From Lepidodermella squamata (taxonomy: Eukaryota; Gastrotricha), in NCBI GenBank assembly GCA_047495785.1, contig JBLDXI010000054.1, forward strand, positions 3,038,001 through 3,102,000: DNA of 64,000 bases, given 5' to 3'. This document shows positions 21,768-34,357 of the stretch, one piece after another; the stretch's first letter is position 1, and every line of letters begins with the position of its first letter. A program made the position numbers and the translations under genes. The notes beneath the pieces are model-generated. The model had not been told where the DNA came from. It did no database searches and worked only from the letters and a program-made list of their open reading frames with translations.

Positions 21768-24700
21768 TTAAAATATCAGTTAATTAAATAATAAAACAAT
21801 CTAGAAGATAATGAAAATAATAGCGTATTTATTAAGGTGGATATCTATTATTATTGTACGCGTGCTCTGGTGTCAAATTGCCTCGCGGTTTAATTTGCGT
21901 CTCGCCGGCCAAGTAGTCGTGATGCCTTGATCTATTGTAAATAGAAGTGTCCGGCACCGCGGCACAAATAGTAGTAATACACGCGTACAATAGGCTCTTC
22001 TTTCTTCCCGTTGGTGAGTGTCGTGAAGGTGAAACTGAGACTTGTGCTTTTTCACGAGTGGCCACTTGTCAAAAAAATTATTAAGCCGGCGTGTAAAAAG
22101 AAGCAACCGCCGTGTTGACTCAGGTAGCAGTCGTCGTCATCATCATCGGCGGCGTAGTGGTAGTAAATAAAAAGCAAGTTGGCGCTTAGAGCGCTCACTC
22201 ACTCGCCATATCGTGGGCATCTTCACAGTCGCATTATCATCGCGAGCTCGGTATACTATAGTAATTCTGCGCTTGGTTTCTTTTTAGCGTATGATGTAAA
22301 AATCCCCACTACTCCTACCTCTCGTCGCGTGTCAACAACTGTATATATTATATATACCAACTACCCGCACGCAAAAACACTGTGAAAATGTATCACCCTG
22401 TGCGAACGCCGCACGCGCTATAGCTTCCTTAAAAAATAATTTAGCGACAAATTTTCTGCGGCGCTCTTAACAATATATGCAGCAAGTCGTTTCTCTCACT
22501 CTCACGCAATTTCAATTTTATTAAGGTGGCTGAAAAATACTAGAGTATTAGTAAATTTTGCGTGTGTGCCGAGCTGAGTGGCGAATAAACAAAAAGAGTC
22601 GGTGTTATTTATTGTTGAAACTCTGATGCTCAAGATGAAATAAACCAGATTTTTGCGTGATAACGCGTTTAAGGTGTGGGGCAAGGTGCATCAACGATAG
22701 CGCCTAAAAGCTGCCGCCGATTTATCAACAAAACGTCAAGACGTTTTCAGTGCCCAGGCAGGCGCCGATGTTTACGAGTTTTTCTATTTATGTAAGAGAT
22801 AAGAGCTGCTTTTGTTATCGCAACTCATCAACCTAAATAATGCTGTATAATTGAAAAAATTCCGCAAAAATTCGGCGCGATAACGTAAAGCGCGTTGAAT
22901 CACGCGCGTGAAATTAACTCGCGAAACGTGGTAAACGCTGTTTTCATAGCTATATTAGTTTTTAATGCAGATGGACCGGTTAGTAGTAGTTGGCTGAAGC
23001 GTAAACATAAGCGGATTATGATGGGTTCCGGAGCAGCTAAACGTTGCTGCTGTAACGCTGAGCCGGGCGTTGCGCAACGAGCGCAATAGATAGCCGTCGA
23101 TAAACCGGCGGCGATCATATATTAAGGTGACGCAACTTGCAGATGATGAGCCAGCTGCAATAAAGTGAGTGACATCACTCGAGAAGCACGCGGGTCTTTT
23201 GCGATCAGGCGCCTTGCAGAAGGTTAGTCGAGCGAGGAGGCGCTCGTAAACAAGCGGTGTTTCGCTTTGTAGCCATATCGCCCCTCGTTATATTATTTAC
23301 TAATAAGGCCGGCGGCGTTTGCTTGGTTACCCGAAAAGCGCCAAAGGAGCTATTAAAACAAAGGAATTAAGTAAGCAAACAACCCGAACACAAATTAGCG
23401 CAGCGGCGATTACTCTAAGTGTGAGAGTTGAAAGCTGATCCGATGGGGTATCGATATCATTTTTCAACAACGACGGTTATTTCGAACAAATAGGATAAAC
23501 ATTGGCATGATAGTCTCTCGCTCTCGGGGGCTACTCTACAACTGAATGACAGCGAATAACTAATTCGATTAGGCGAGACGAGTTGCACCGGAGACTGCGC
23601 GATAAATGTCACGAGACGTCGTCGCAGTTATGCGATGCACCGAGACAAAATCGATGCCCAAATCGTGTTAGTCGCGCTACTGTGTTAACGAGTAGTGACC
23701 TCTCGAAAATCGAGTGTCCGGTCGCGTATAACAAATCTGCTTTCCTGATTAGAATAATAACTTTGAAAAACGCAAAAAGCACCTAGTAGAGTAATAGAAG
23801 AGATTTCAAGGCGAAAAACAAGCCGCGGGCAAACACGTGCGATTTTGCGCGCAATCATCGGCGTATAACGCGCCCGTGATGAATAAGTATATAATAAGTA
23901 AAAAAACATATAATCATGAGGCGCTTTGTTTTTGTTATTATTTTTCCAGCGGGATGTGAAGATTCAGAGACGAGTGAGTAAAGAAACAAGCTAAAAACGA
24001 TATAGTTCTAGGTGCTTATTTACTACTGCAGCCGCGATTGATAGGACGTTATTTTTGTACGCTTCTGTTCGCCTGACTGGCCGCACAATCAACCAGTACG
24101 ATAAGGTCTGATATTATAAAATTGTTAAGGTGGAGCGATGATTCGATCATGATCATAATGCACCTTAATAATACCCGCATGTGTTATTTATTATCTACAA
24201 ATAGACGTAAGCGCGTAAAACAACTAGAAAAAGCGCGAGGGGGTGGGGGTGGTGGGGAAATTTATTACAGGTATCACTGGTTCTTCTTGTGAATGATGAT
24301 TATTACGTGGCACTAAGATAACAAATAAGTAATAAATATTTCGCGTGGAAAATCGAACTTCTGACACGTGGATGCAGCGACAACACGACAAAAAGCAACA
24401 ATTTGTGTTGTTTCAGCCCAATGTTGGTGTTATTAAAAGAAAACAGCCTTTTTATTAGACCCGACCCACTTCAGGTCAACGCAATAATAAAACGAGAGGG
24501 GCGGTCTCTCTGTAATATAAAATCGGTCAAAAAGGATAGCATAAAAATAAACGAGCGAAAAAAGATGAAGATGATGTTGCAAAAAATGTAATCCGTGTCG
24601 ATTTACCTAAATATAAACAATGCGGATATGCTAAACAGATGCGATTTTTTGGCGTTCGTTCGTTAAGGTGGATTATTAATGAAATGCACCGGGAAAAATC

Positions 24701-27700
24701 AGAGCCCGCGCACTCGGCAGCGATAAACCACGAACGCCCGAGTTTTCGCATATTATCTCGAGGGTGCGATAGTTAGTAGTACCTAGTAGTCGTCGTCGGC
24801 GGCTAACAATCCGTGCTATGCGATGGCATTTCACTGAACGGTGAGCAATGCGCGCGACTCGGGGCGCGAGTCAGGACAGGAGACGAATAACCCTTCAACA
24901 ACCCGAGCGCGCAGTAAAACTACTAATTATTTCTACACTAGTAGAGCAGCCGAATACAAATACAAACAACATCCACTAATCGCATTTCCATCATCACTCC
25001 ACCCGTCAAAGTCAAGTGAATGAAGAGCCGCGCTGGGCGGCTTGATAGCTAGAATTTGTAATTAAAACAACAAAATATTTATGCGAGGCGTAAAAAAAAA
25101 ATCAAAAGCATATGTCAATTTGCGTGACGACAACAAATTTTTTCGGCGAGTCACGCGATGAAAAAGCGGGCGGGTGGTATAGCTGTAAATTAAATGGTGG
25201 CGGCGGGCACCTGCCGTGTTGCGCGAACAAAACGGGACAGCTGCGTTCTTCGGCAAATTAATCGCATTAGTTATATTACTAGTATTTATATTTATTGGGT
25301 TATGCCGGCGTTGGGCATTACGCTCGAGGGCTTTAGGCTGCCGGTCTAACAACATTGGAGAATATTCTACGACTGAATTTGAGCTAGAGGCTTGTCGCGC
25401 ACCGGCGGCAGCGTTGGTGCGCACGAACCGGTTGCGGTCGTAGCAGCGCTGGTGGTGTAATAATCCGCAGTTTACGACTACTTACTGCAGCTGCCGAGGA
25501 GTTTTAAAAATAAGGCGAAGCTCTTAGGCCGCGTTCACACCTTAACGGTAGAGAAGGGCGCGAGCAACGGCGCCGTGGGACAGGTGCGGCACTGGTGTCT
25601 TTTGCGAGTGCGACACGTGCTCGCGCGCGAGGGTAAACAAAAATACACTGAACATCCGACGTAAATACAAATAACACTAAATAATAGTATTCAGCAGTTC
25701 GAGAGCGAGGCGGCGGAATGATGATACTAAACTGTGTACTGCTGCTAGTCTAACCTGAAATCGCGATGAGCCTTTATCAAGTGCTGTTAATTTTGAGTTT
25801 TGTTGACCCACAGCGTATGTCCAAGTGTTTCGAGTGATAACGGTTGAAAATCCTAAGGTGAAATGTGAAAATTTGCCGGCAAAATCAACATTAATTGCAA
25901 TTCTAATTCCTAAATATATAAAAATTGACCTGCGGTGAAAATATTCATTAGAGATTTTACGAATATATTAAATTAAGTTGGATCAAGTTCAAAAATTATA
26001 ATCTTGAATATTCAAAGGAAAAATCGTTATTAGGACTAATTTAAATATTCGAAATTTTGCAGAAGAAACTTTTTGTAAGATCTCGCAAGCAATAAGTTGT
26101 TTAAAACGGCACTGTCCTCATTTAATTAAGCCGAGGTTAAAATGGCCTAGGAAATTAATTCACACTCAATTAAGAGCTGAACGTAAATTTCAAATTAAAA
26201 CTAATATCTCAACCGGAAATCTTCATTGTTTTCCGGTTCTGAAGCACTCGTGCGAAATGTTGCTCGCACTTGAGCAATTAGGCCGGTAGTGCTATAGTAG
26301 TCGTTGCAATTTAGGCTTATTAGGAAAAGTGAACAGTAAGCCCTAACGGATATATCAGATTTTTTTTTATAGAATTTTTGATTTCTCTAAGAGATAGCAC
26401 TGGAAATGGCGTCAAATTACCCTCGATAAGTACGAAAAGAGCGCAAATTAGAGAAATATGTTAATATGTATGTTGTACCGGGCATATGAAACGAAAAGAA
26501 CGCGTTGTTCTGGCTAAAAATATGCAGGGTGACTAATCGGTTTCATCAGCTGATCAGATCGCGGCTTTGGACGCTGATGCTGAGCGCGATGATAATCGCT
26601 GCCGATAAGAAGTTTATTGCCACACATGAAAAATAAAACAAACTACAGCTACTAAATTATACCGTAATAAGGCCTTGTTTGTTTATCACGCGCGTCTCGC
26701 GCCTTATAATATTTTTGCATTTTTATCTGTGCGCGCGTTGAAATCGAGAAGCGACCGCCACGCGTCGCCAGTCCCACGGTATTTCATTATCTGGCCGATT
26801 ATTATCATTAAGGAGCCGCGCCCGAGAGTCATAATCGAATCCGCGATCGCATCGCCGCACGGTGGCGGCTTTATACTGGCGATGATGATAATAAATTTTC
26901 GGATAGGGAGCCTCTGTATGTATTTCTACTAAAATTTGCACGCCTCGATGAGCGCGCACTTGCGCCTTAAAAATAGCTGTGCGCTCACGTTTTTGCTTGA
27001 CTGATCGGCAATTTATGCGCATTAAGGCAGAGTGAAGCCGTTATTATTAGGCAGCTTCAAGTTTTGAATCGAGACGATGACAAAATTGAGGCGTTTTGTT
27101 TTATTGTCATCGTTGTTGTTGTTATTGTTGACGTTGGTGGTTGAGACTATACTGATAATAATTATAATGACGGTAATATTATTATTGCCCGGCGCCGATC
27201 TGCTCTTGTTGAACGCGCCAAGTCACTCATCATTCGAGAGCTCAATAAGCAATAATAACAATATAAATCTTGGCCACGCGTGGAAAATTAAAATTTCGTC
27301 CACCCGTTCATATAAAAATGCAATATTTCATCGGTGACAAAATGACATAGCCCTGATAAGTGTCGTAAATAAAGCGAGATGGAATTATTATTTTGACGAG
27401 ACACAGAACTACGCCAAAAATGTCTTTTTACAATATTTATTAAAGTGATTTTTTTCTCTCGCTCTCTCTCAGAAAAGAGATGCAGAAAAGTACGGCCGTA
27501 AATAAGAAAACATTTACGCGATTAAAACAAGTCCGATATATATTATTATTATTATTATTTACTTCAGACGAGAGAGTGAGAGAGAGAGTCAGTATATAAG
27601 GCGAAAATTTATGCGCGCAAATCTCGTTTTGTTTACGGGACAAAAACTATTGAGGCAAGAGCGCGCGAGAAAAAAATCAAGAAAAATTAACTGAAACCGC

Positions 27701-29145
27701 TCGCCTTAGGCGTGTTTACACCGTGATCGCGTACAATTGGTTTCATAATATCGGCGTGGGAAAACTGCATGATTGCAGTTTATTAAAAGTTTAATTTCTA
27801 ATTTTCAAAAAAATATGCAATTTTTCGTGGGAAATTGCGCAATTTCTGATTTGGCTTGTACGGGCCAGCTCTTCTGTCTAGGGCGGAAATGGGGCTAGAT
27901 GGTGGTTTATTATAACGGCCAGTCTCTTTCCGGTGGTTCGCCTCGGTGTTTACAAACATAGTAAACCGAGTTCACGCGCGAGAAACTGGCCTGGGTGCGA
28001 TAAGTGTACGGAAATCATCCCAAAAGTGTTTTGTCAAGACGATGTATTATTTGGAATGCGTGCAGTATAGATGTCAAGTAAAAGGCACTGCAACCTATAC
28101 CCATCGCTGTTGTTGGGATGAGACGCTCTTGATTCGCGAGGCGCGTTTTGGGTGCACACAAAGGTGACATAAATACGCAAATATACCCGATCGGGTTGGT
28201 ATTGCCGTGCGGTAACTTTCAAAAGTGCGCATGACATCACATACACCCACATTTACAAATATTGAGTGCGATATATCATGGCCAAATAATCATAATATTC
28301 ACCCGAAAGGTGTCCACCACAACAATTTGAATATATGCAAGCGGTTATTATCATCGCAAACAACAAACAAACATTTTATTGCCGAGACAGCTGCGAGTAA
28401 AAAGTGGCCACTAAACATTATTAGAGTGGATGATTTCAGTGTTTACGCTGCGGTGTAATAAATTTTCTTGGCGTCGGTCCGTAGATACCTGTACTTCCCC
28501 AAGTTACAGCTAACGTATGGCCACGCGATAAAATTTATTGCCCTATTCCGAGATTTAATGCCGATATTATAGCTTAAACATGCGATCAAGTGTGTAAAAA
28601 GCGTTTACCTGTTATACCAATTATAAAATCGCGTCATGGGCGGTATAAACGAGTAGATTTACTGCTGATGCTGCGGCGGCTAGAAAGTACGTACGAAGTA
28701 TAAATATTTGATCGGCCGGCGTTTGGCGCATATGTTGCGCGGCCAAACGTTGACAGTTTTATTTAACGGTGTCGAGCGAGCGATTAACACTCGCACTTGG
28801 CCGGCCTCTCTTGTTGCGCGTTGGCGGCACTCAGGTTACGGTTCAAGAGAATATTGCGATGCTTGTTTACGCCTTGTCCGCGACACGTCAGCCGCGCCCC
28901 GCCACAACAATAAAACACGGCTATACGCAATTGAAAAATTTCTTCCTCTCGCCTTTCGACAAGTTTATTAATTCTCTCATTTCATGTCTTGCAAAATTCT
29001 ATAGTTCTTTGAAACAATTACTATGCAGACGGGGCAATCTTGGTATTGTAAAAATAATCTCACGAGTGAAAATCACTTTCGAAATGAAACAATAACTCTA
29101 ATTAGGCGGCGACCGTCGCCGTTATATCCCCGGCGCGTGGATTCA
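21768..29145. other. 7.4-kb region without recognisable genes, upstream of plexin
   Basis: Neither strand gives a frame longer than about 120 codons with a recognisable product. The sequence is rich in CGCG, GCGC and palindromic CG-containing words, unlike the A/T-runs of other intergenic regions here. It contains TTAAGGTGGA at 21832, 24125 and 24663 and near-matches at 22521 and 23122. On the minus strand a TTATCTTCTAG acceptor lies near 21800, before the plexin ATG. It probably holds the plexin promoter and long-range control elements, perhaps a 5'UTR exon. Confidence 0.55.
27539..27592. repeat. Microsatellites (ATT)n and (GA)n
   Basis: An ATT/TAT trinucleotide run at about 27539-27560 is followed by GA-rich repeats to about 27592. 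A CT-rich partner (CTCTCGCTCTCTCTC) lies at about 27455-27470, so the two could pair as an imperfect inverted repeat. Confidence 0.8.
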
Positions 29146-30341
29146 TCAATAAATCGGATTAGTGTCGGCGATATTAGTTGAACGTGTTGTGAGCAGCAGT
29201 TCCTCCCAGGCCGATAGCTGTTCAATTGCCGGACGCGTCGGTCGTGAAGAAAAATTCGATCTTCGCACAATTTCGTAAGCTTTCTGTTGTTGTTGTTGTT
29301 GTTTCGACAAGACAAAAACAGGCGTGAAACAAATGGAACACAAATGTAAAAATGAACAAACCTCGAGAGGCTGATTATTCAATGACATCAAGTAGGCAAT
29401 CGCAACAACGACGCTTCGATTTACGCCAGATTCTGAATAGATTAAAACGCGCCTCCCTTTATGCACATGGGTCTGGATAAAATCAGTTGCCGCTTTCAGA
29501 ACGGACAAGTAGTCGTCGTCTAGGTCGTCTTTAAGCGATATAAGATGCAGCTGGTGACTTTCGTCAAATCTTCCGTGTACCACATCTGTGCAGTTGACAA
29601 TGGCACCGATTTTACAGTCTTTGATAACTTCAGGCCGCTCAGCTTGGAAACGCGATCCTTGATACACGCTTGATTGGATGATTTCATACGGATACGTTTG
29701 TAGCACTTCTAGTTCCTAAAATAAAAAACAATTTTCCAAAGAAAACAATGACAAAAAAATCTAACCATTGGGGTCCATAGAATCTTCTGTGTTCGTAAGA
29801 ATGGATAGTACCTCGAAAATAGTTCGTAGCCGCCTCTGACGATCATAATAGGGTTTCTAGCACCAGCTTTCCAAAGCTGCCTCGCACATTTAATCGCAGG
29901 ACCTATCAGTGATCTACTGTGGAATCTTGATTCATATGATTTAAGAATAAACCTACTGTTATCCGAGTAAACTGATGTGCTGCCGTCGTATACAACCGTG
30001 TTAACCTTGAATTCAATGTGCCATTCAGCGGGAATGTGAAACTTTTCTTCATCCTCCTAATTAAAAAATGCATGTTTGATTGCAATAATTGACGCCTCGG
30101 ATCAAGCTTACTCTCTTCGCTAGCTTGGCAGAAATAACATGAGATTCGTTGTACTCCTTCCTAGAACGGCAATCTGCAATAGATAGAACTATATTGAGAA
30201 GAAAAGATTCAATTGTTCAATAAAATTACCTATGAGCAGTAAATATTCGGAATCAGCGAGTTTGGGTGTAACTCCGTTTTCTACCTGCTGCAGCATGTTA
30301 TATAAGTAGTTGCAGTCGATGAAAATGTTTACAGCGGCCAT
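29146..30341 (-). CDS. STYXL1: STYXL1 (MK-STYX) pseudophosphatase with rhodanese domain
   Basis: Five exons (30341-30230, 30173-30112, 30056-29766, 29715-29362, 29283-29146) give 318 aa, close to the 313 aa of the human protein. Residues 1-155 form a rhodanese/CH2-like domain (CRSRKEYNESHVISA, IVRGGYELFSRYYPFLRTQK). Residues 165-318 are a dual-specificity phosphatase fold ending in AIEQLSAWEELL and NPIY. The signature HCxxGxxR is YSESGVNR near residue 245: His and the nucleophilic Cys are replaced, as Phe-Ser in the human orthologue, so it is catalytically dead and expected to act as a binding/scaffold protein. The last intron (78 nt) is in frame and stop-free and ends in CAA repeats, so retention would add a Gln run. 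An ATTTAG acceptor lies 18 nt before the ATG. Confidence 0.92.
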
Positions 30342-31979
30342 ATTCTTTCTTGTTTAATCCTAAATAAAAAATTTAAACAAAAATTACTGGATCCTAATAT
30401 CATCCGAAATTTGTAAGGAAACTATCATAGCTCTCTAAAGAGAACACAAATCGACGGAACTATAGAAAAGAGGAACTATACTTTGCTCGAGAAAATTTGC
30501 AGCAGAGAACATGTTATTAACAATCTTTTGTGCGAAACAGCTCAATGTTAGGAACAAAGCTGGCCAGAATTCGAACATGAATTTGATGCTATTAACATTT
30601 TATCGCCATTAAGCATCAGGACAGATCAAAAACTCGCAGAGTTATCCCCAAAAAGTTAATACACCCATAATCATCAAACAACCACCAAGGTTGGAAGTTG
30701 CAAAGTTGTGCTCACAGGAACACGTTTTTTAAACCAGTTTGTTTGCTATAATAACCGAGGATTTAATCAACACCTTATAAACCATGAACAATGATGAAAT
30801 GGGCCGTTTACCTATCATAATTGAAAACTTGGAAAAATAAGATAGAGTGGTAATATATACAGGCAGAAGATTCCAGAGCTTCGCAGATCTAAGAGAAAAT
30901 GAGAAGCTCCTCGCTTGAGTATTGCGGTGAGCAAAAATTCATTTGTGGTCATCAAATGATCTAGTGATAGACGAAGACGGTTTCGTAAAAAAAATTGCTA
31001 ACAGAGAATAGAGGCATTTTATCATTTATTGCATAGGACATTTCGAAGCTGCGGATTAACTATTGGGTAGCTAAGGTCCGAAAGGGTTGGAGCGGGGCGA
31101 GCTTGCGATGGGCTTGAAGTACACCTCGTCGCAGGTGAGATCGGGGAGAAATATACGTTTCCATGGCAATCAAAATTTTCAAAATATATAAATATCTTAA
31201 TGTTAAAATTAATTTGATAAAATTCTAGTTTTAACACGAAGGCTGAATTTGAAGGCACGTGGTTTTTGGCGGTTTAGTATTCTTGTTTTTCCGCACGAAT
31301 GTCCTCAACGCGCGTCTCTAGGTTGTTGAGTGCATCTACGCTGGGTAACTGATTGGTTTTTGGATTATTTTTATATGCGACAGCGCTTGAGATGTCATCA
31401 TCGGACCATCCCACTCTTACTGGAGACGATAGAATCGCTTATAATGATTGCGCCTTAAGCCTTGTTACAGAACTTACAGCGACAGAAATGGTTAGCTTGA
31501 ATGTGCGGAAACATCGGGCTTGCATTTCCACGACTTTATAGCATCATCTATCATATCACGCTGAAATCAGATGGATATTGCTCAAGTCTCCTGTTGAATT
31601 TCACCCAGCCTATGGATAATGATGGCCTAGATGGCAAAGCATGTCACATTTATTGAAAGCTTCTACTTTAAATTGGTGAGAGATCACTGTGAATCTAGTT
31701 CGCAAGATCTTGAAAGTAACATATTTTCCGCAAATTCGCTTTGCATCGTTCTTGTGGTACAAGTGTAGTGCTCACGGGTAACGTAAATTTCATAATGTAG
31801 ATTGGAAAGTGGGCATCGATTTGCAGTTGAGCGCGATGTTCACGTTTCCTTCTATTGTCTTGTTTATCGTCAGTAAACTCCTTTGATTATTCCCTAGAAA
31901 AACTAGGCCACGCGATGAAATCAATATTTATTTCTTAGCATAATGTTTTTCTCAGGTTTTATGTGTTAGTTATTTTATA
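30342..31979. other. Intergenic between STYXL1 and the transporter array
   Basis: The two genes are divergent, so promoters for both should be here. No open frame with a recognisable product, no tRNA and no clear repeat was seen. Confidence 0.5.
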
Positions 31980-33764
31980 ATGGGAACATCTGCACCCAAT
32001 TTTTGGCATGGAATCACCAATGTCGAGTGGCTTTCCACTAAGTTCATGTATGCATTCCTTACTGCTGGTTTGTTTCATTAACCTTATCGAGCCTATGATT
32101 TCAATAACTCTTACGTTACAGCTATTGCTAGCTTTAGCCCATTTATTGTGCCATTTTACGCATCCCACGGTCTGAATACTGCTCAAATGGGTGTAATCGA
32201 ATTTGCAAATATTGTTGTAAGCATTGTTAGTCGTCCTTTTTTCGCCTCAATTGCAGATAAAAGCGAACGTCACAGCTTAGTCCTTGGAATATTGCTCATT
32301 TCATTCACGTTACCGTTCGCGGGCCTTCTATTTTTCTTGCCGACCGCGGAGATGACATATTCAGTGAAATCCTCCAATGATCATGTTTTAATTGCAACCG
32401 CCGACCCTTACGTGATAAAAACCTGCAATGAAGATGTCGCTAGATTACTATCCAACTCATCGACTATTCGCATCAGTCAATTTGGAGTTGATGATATGAC
32501 GAATAATTCTTGCGCCTTGTTATGCAATCGATATCGTTAGTTTGATCTTGCCCGGAAAATTTGAATTCTCCATTGATAGTTTTTCAGCTAAGTCTGAAAA
32601 TATTGTGTCTATTACGCTGGAATCGAGTGATAATTGCTCAAGTTTCGCGGTAAATTTAAGCACTGTTGAATTTGATGGCGAGTCGTGCGGAATTTCCTGC
32701 AGAACACTATTGGAAGTTTGTAATATTTTGTTTCAAAGAAGATAAAGCAGAACTTTTGAATGCAGACTACAGATAATTTTTGGACATTTTTCTGGGCTTT
32801 GACTTTACGAGTCGTTGCAGCCATTTCGTTCTGGCCAGCCCTTTCAATTTTCGATGGTATTGCGTACGACATGTTAGGCAAGGACAATTCTGCACTTTGG
32901 GGACAACAACGACTATTCGGAACTATCGGGTGGGGTGTGGTGGCTGGATCTATAGGAATTATAATATCCACTTACCACACGTTTCTCCCGATGAACCTTT
33001 CTTTTGTACTGCTTTCAATCGCATCAATTGTTGTGGCGTTGGCTTGGCTACCTAAAAGGTTGAACCCACATAGCGACGAGGAAAAGCTTCCGTTCAAGAA
33101 AGCGATGAAAAAAGTTCTAGCCATGCCAATTTTTTGGCTTCATTTTCTGATGGCCTTATTATCCGGACTGCTCATAGGCGTTATTCAAGTCGCCTGGCCT
33201 CAACGAATGCATGATCTCGGAGCCACGGAAACTTTATACGGAGTGGTGGCAGTAGTCATTTGCACCGTTGAGGTGCCCACGTTATTTGTTGCGGGGCGCA
33301 TTGTTGACAAGATTGGATACATTCCCAGCTATTTGCTGACGTTTTTAGCGTATGCTGCTCGATTTACGGGCACCGCATTTTTGACTCCGGAAACTTACTG
33401 GGCTGCGCTGGCAATTGAGACACTCCATCTTATTTGTTACGGGATTTTCTTTTCTGCCCTCACTAAAGCAGCCGCAGCTCTGGCACCGCCCGGGACATCC
33501 TCAACAGTTCAATCGCTAATGGCGACTAGTTATTTTGGACTCGGAAATAGTAGTGGAATTTTGGTCTCATCTCTAATATATGCAAAATTTGGTGGACGTA
33601 TAGCTTTTTTAACTTATGGAGCGGTCGCTTTAGCGTTTTTTATCATTACAGTACCGTTTTATTTTGTTTGCCGACGCAGAAAAGTAGTTGAAAATACCGC
33701 TGATAGGCAGCTAGAACCTGCCCAGCTTGATGCTCTTATAAACGCCACGACAGATGAACTTTGA
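31980..33764 (+). CDS. MFSD6-like major facilitator transporter, copy 1
   Basis: Exons 31980-32067, 32122-32535, 32588-32715 and 32766-33764 give about 542 aa. The architecture is shared by the whole array: three membrane segments, a cysteine- and N-glycosylation-rich loop of about 130 residues, then nine further segments, 12 in all. Family marks are HGITNVEWLSTK before TM1, the MFS motif A form ASIADKSERHS after TM2, and a TM10 block SALTKAAAALAPPGTSS. It resembles the MFSD6/MFS_1-like family; substrate unknown. This copy is the most divergent in the first exon and loop. Confidence 0.85.
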
Positions 33765-34357
33765 ATCGGTTCATTGGGCAAATTCTTGTTACGATTTTGC
33801 CGTGAGATTTAGTTTTATCAAATGAATAGTTTTTCGAACTATTCGATCAACCGGATAATAATGATACCTGGCTTACATCGAAAAGCTCTGCGCATGGATT
33901 TATCACAGCTATATGCTCTATAATTGCTCTAATTGCTCGCCAATTTTATACGAGTGTAAAGGTAAATAAAACAACAGTCCTGCTACTTTGGCGGTGATGC
34001 AACGATATTTAGCTTACCACAAGATTTTTCCGTGAAATAATCAATCGTAAACATTTTTATTTTCGGTGGAGACTTTGACCTGTGTCCTTTTTCATATCGC
34101 ATAGCTTAGTTCAGGCCAAAATAATCAGCAGAAAGGTTGATAGAGCGGCGCTGATAATGTTTTAGGTTACTTTATTTAGGGCAAAAATTTAACTGCCAAC
34201 GATAAAAACTATACTAGTTCTGGAAAGGAAAACACGCTTGCGATAAAGAAAACAGAATATGATGAACTACATCCCGTCATAATTTTTGCTAATTAATTGG
34301 TTCTAATCTTTACAGCTTGTTATTTTAATTTTGAATAGGAATGGATACCTTTTTAAA
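33765..34357. other. Intergenic within transporter array
   Basis: No gene or repeat is recognised in the 593 bp between copies 1 and 2. Confidence 0.5.

Noticed and set aside
28708-29095. Two overlapping plus-strand frames of 87 and 108 codons
   Set aside because: No recognisable domain and no exon-like borders; Arg-rich composition reflects CG-rich DNA.
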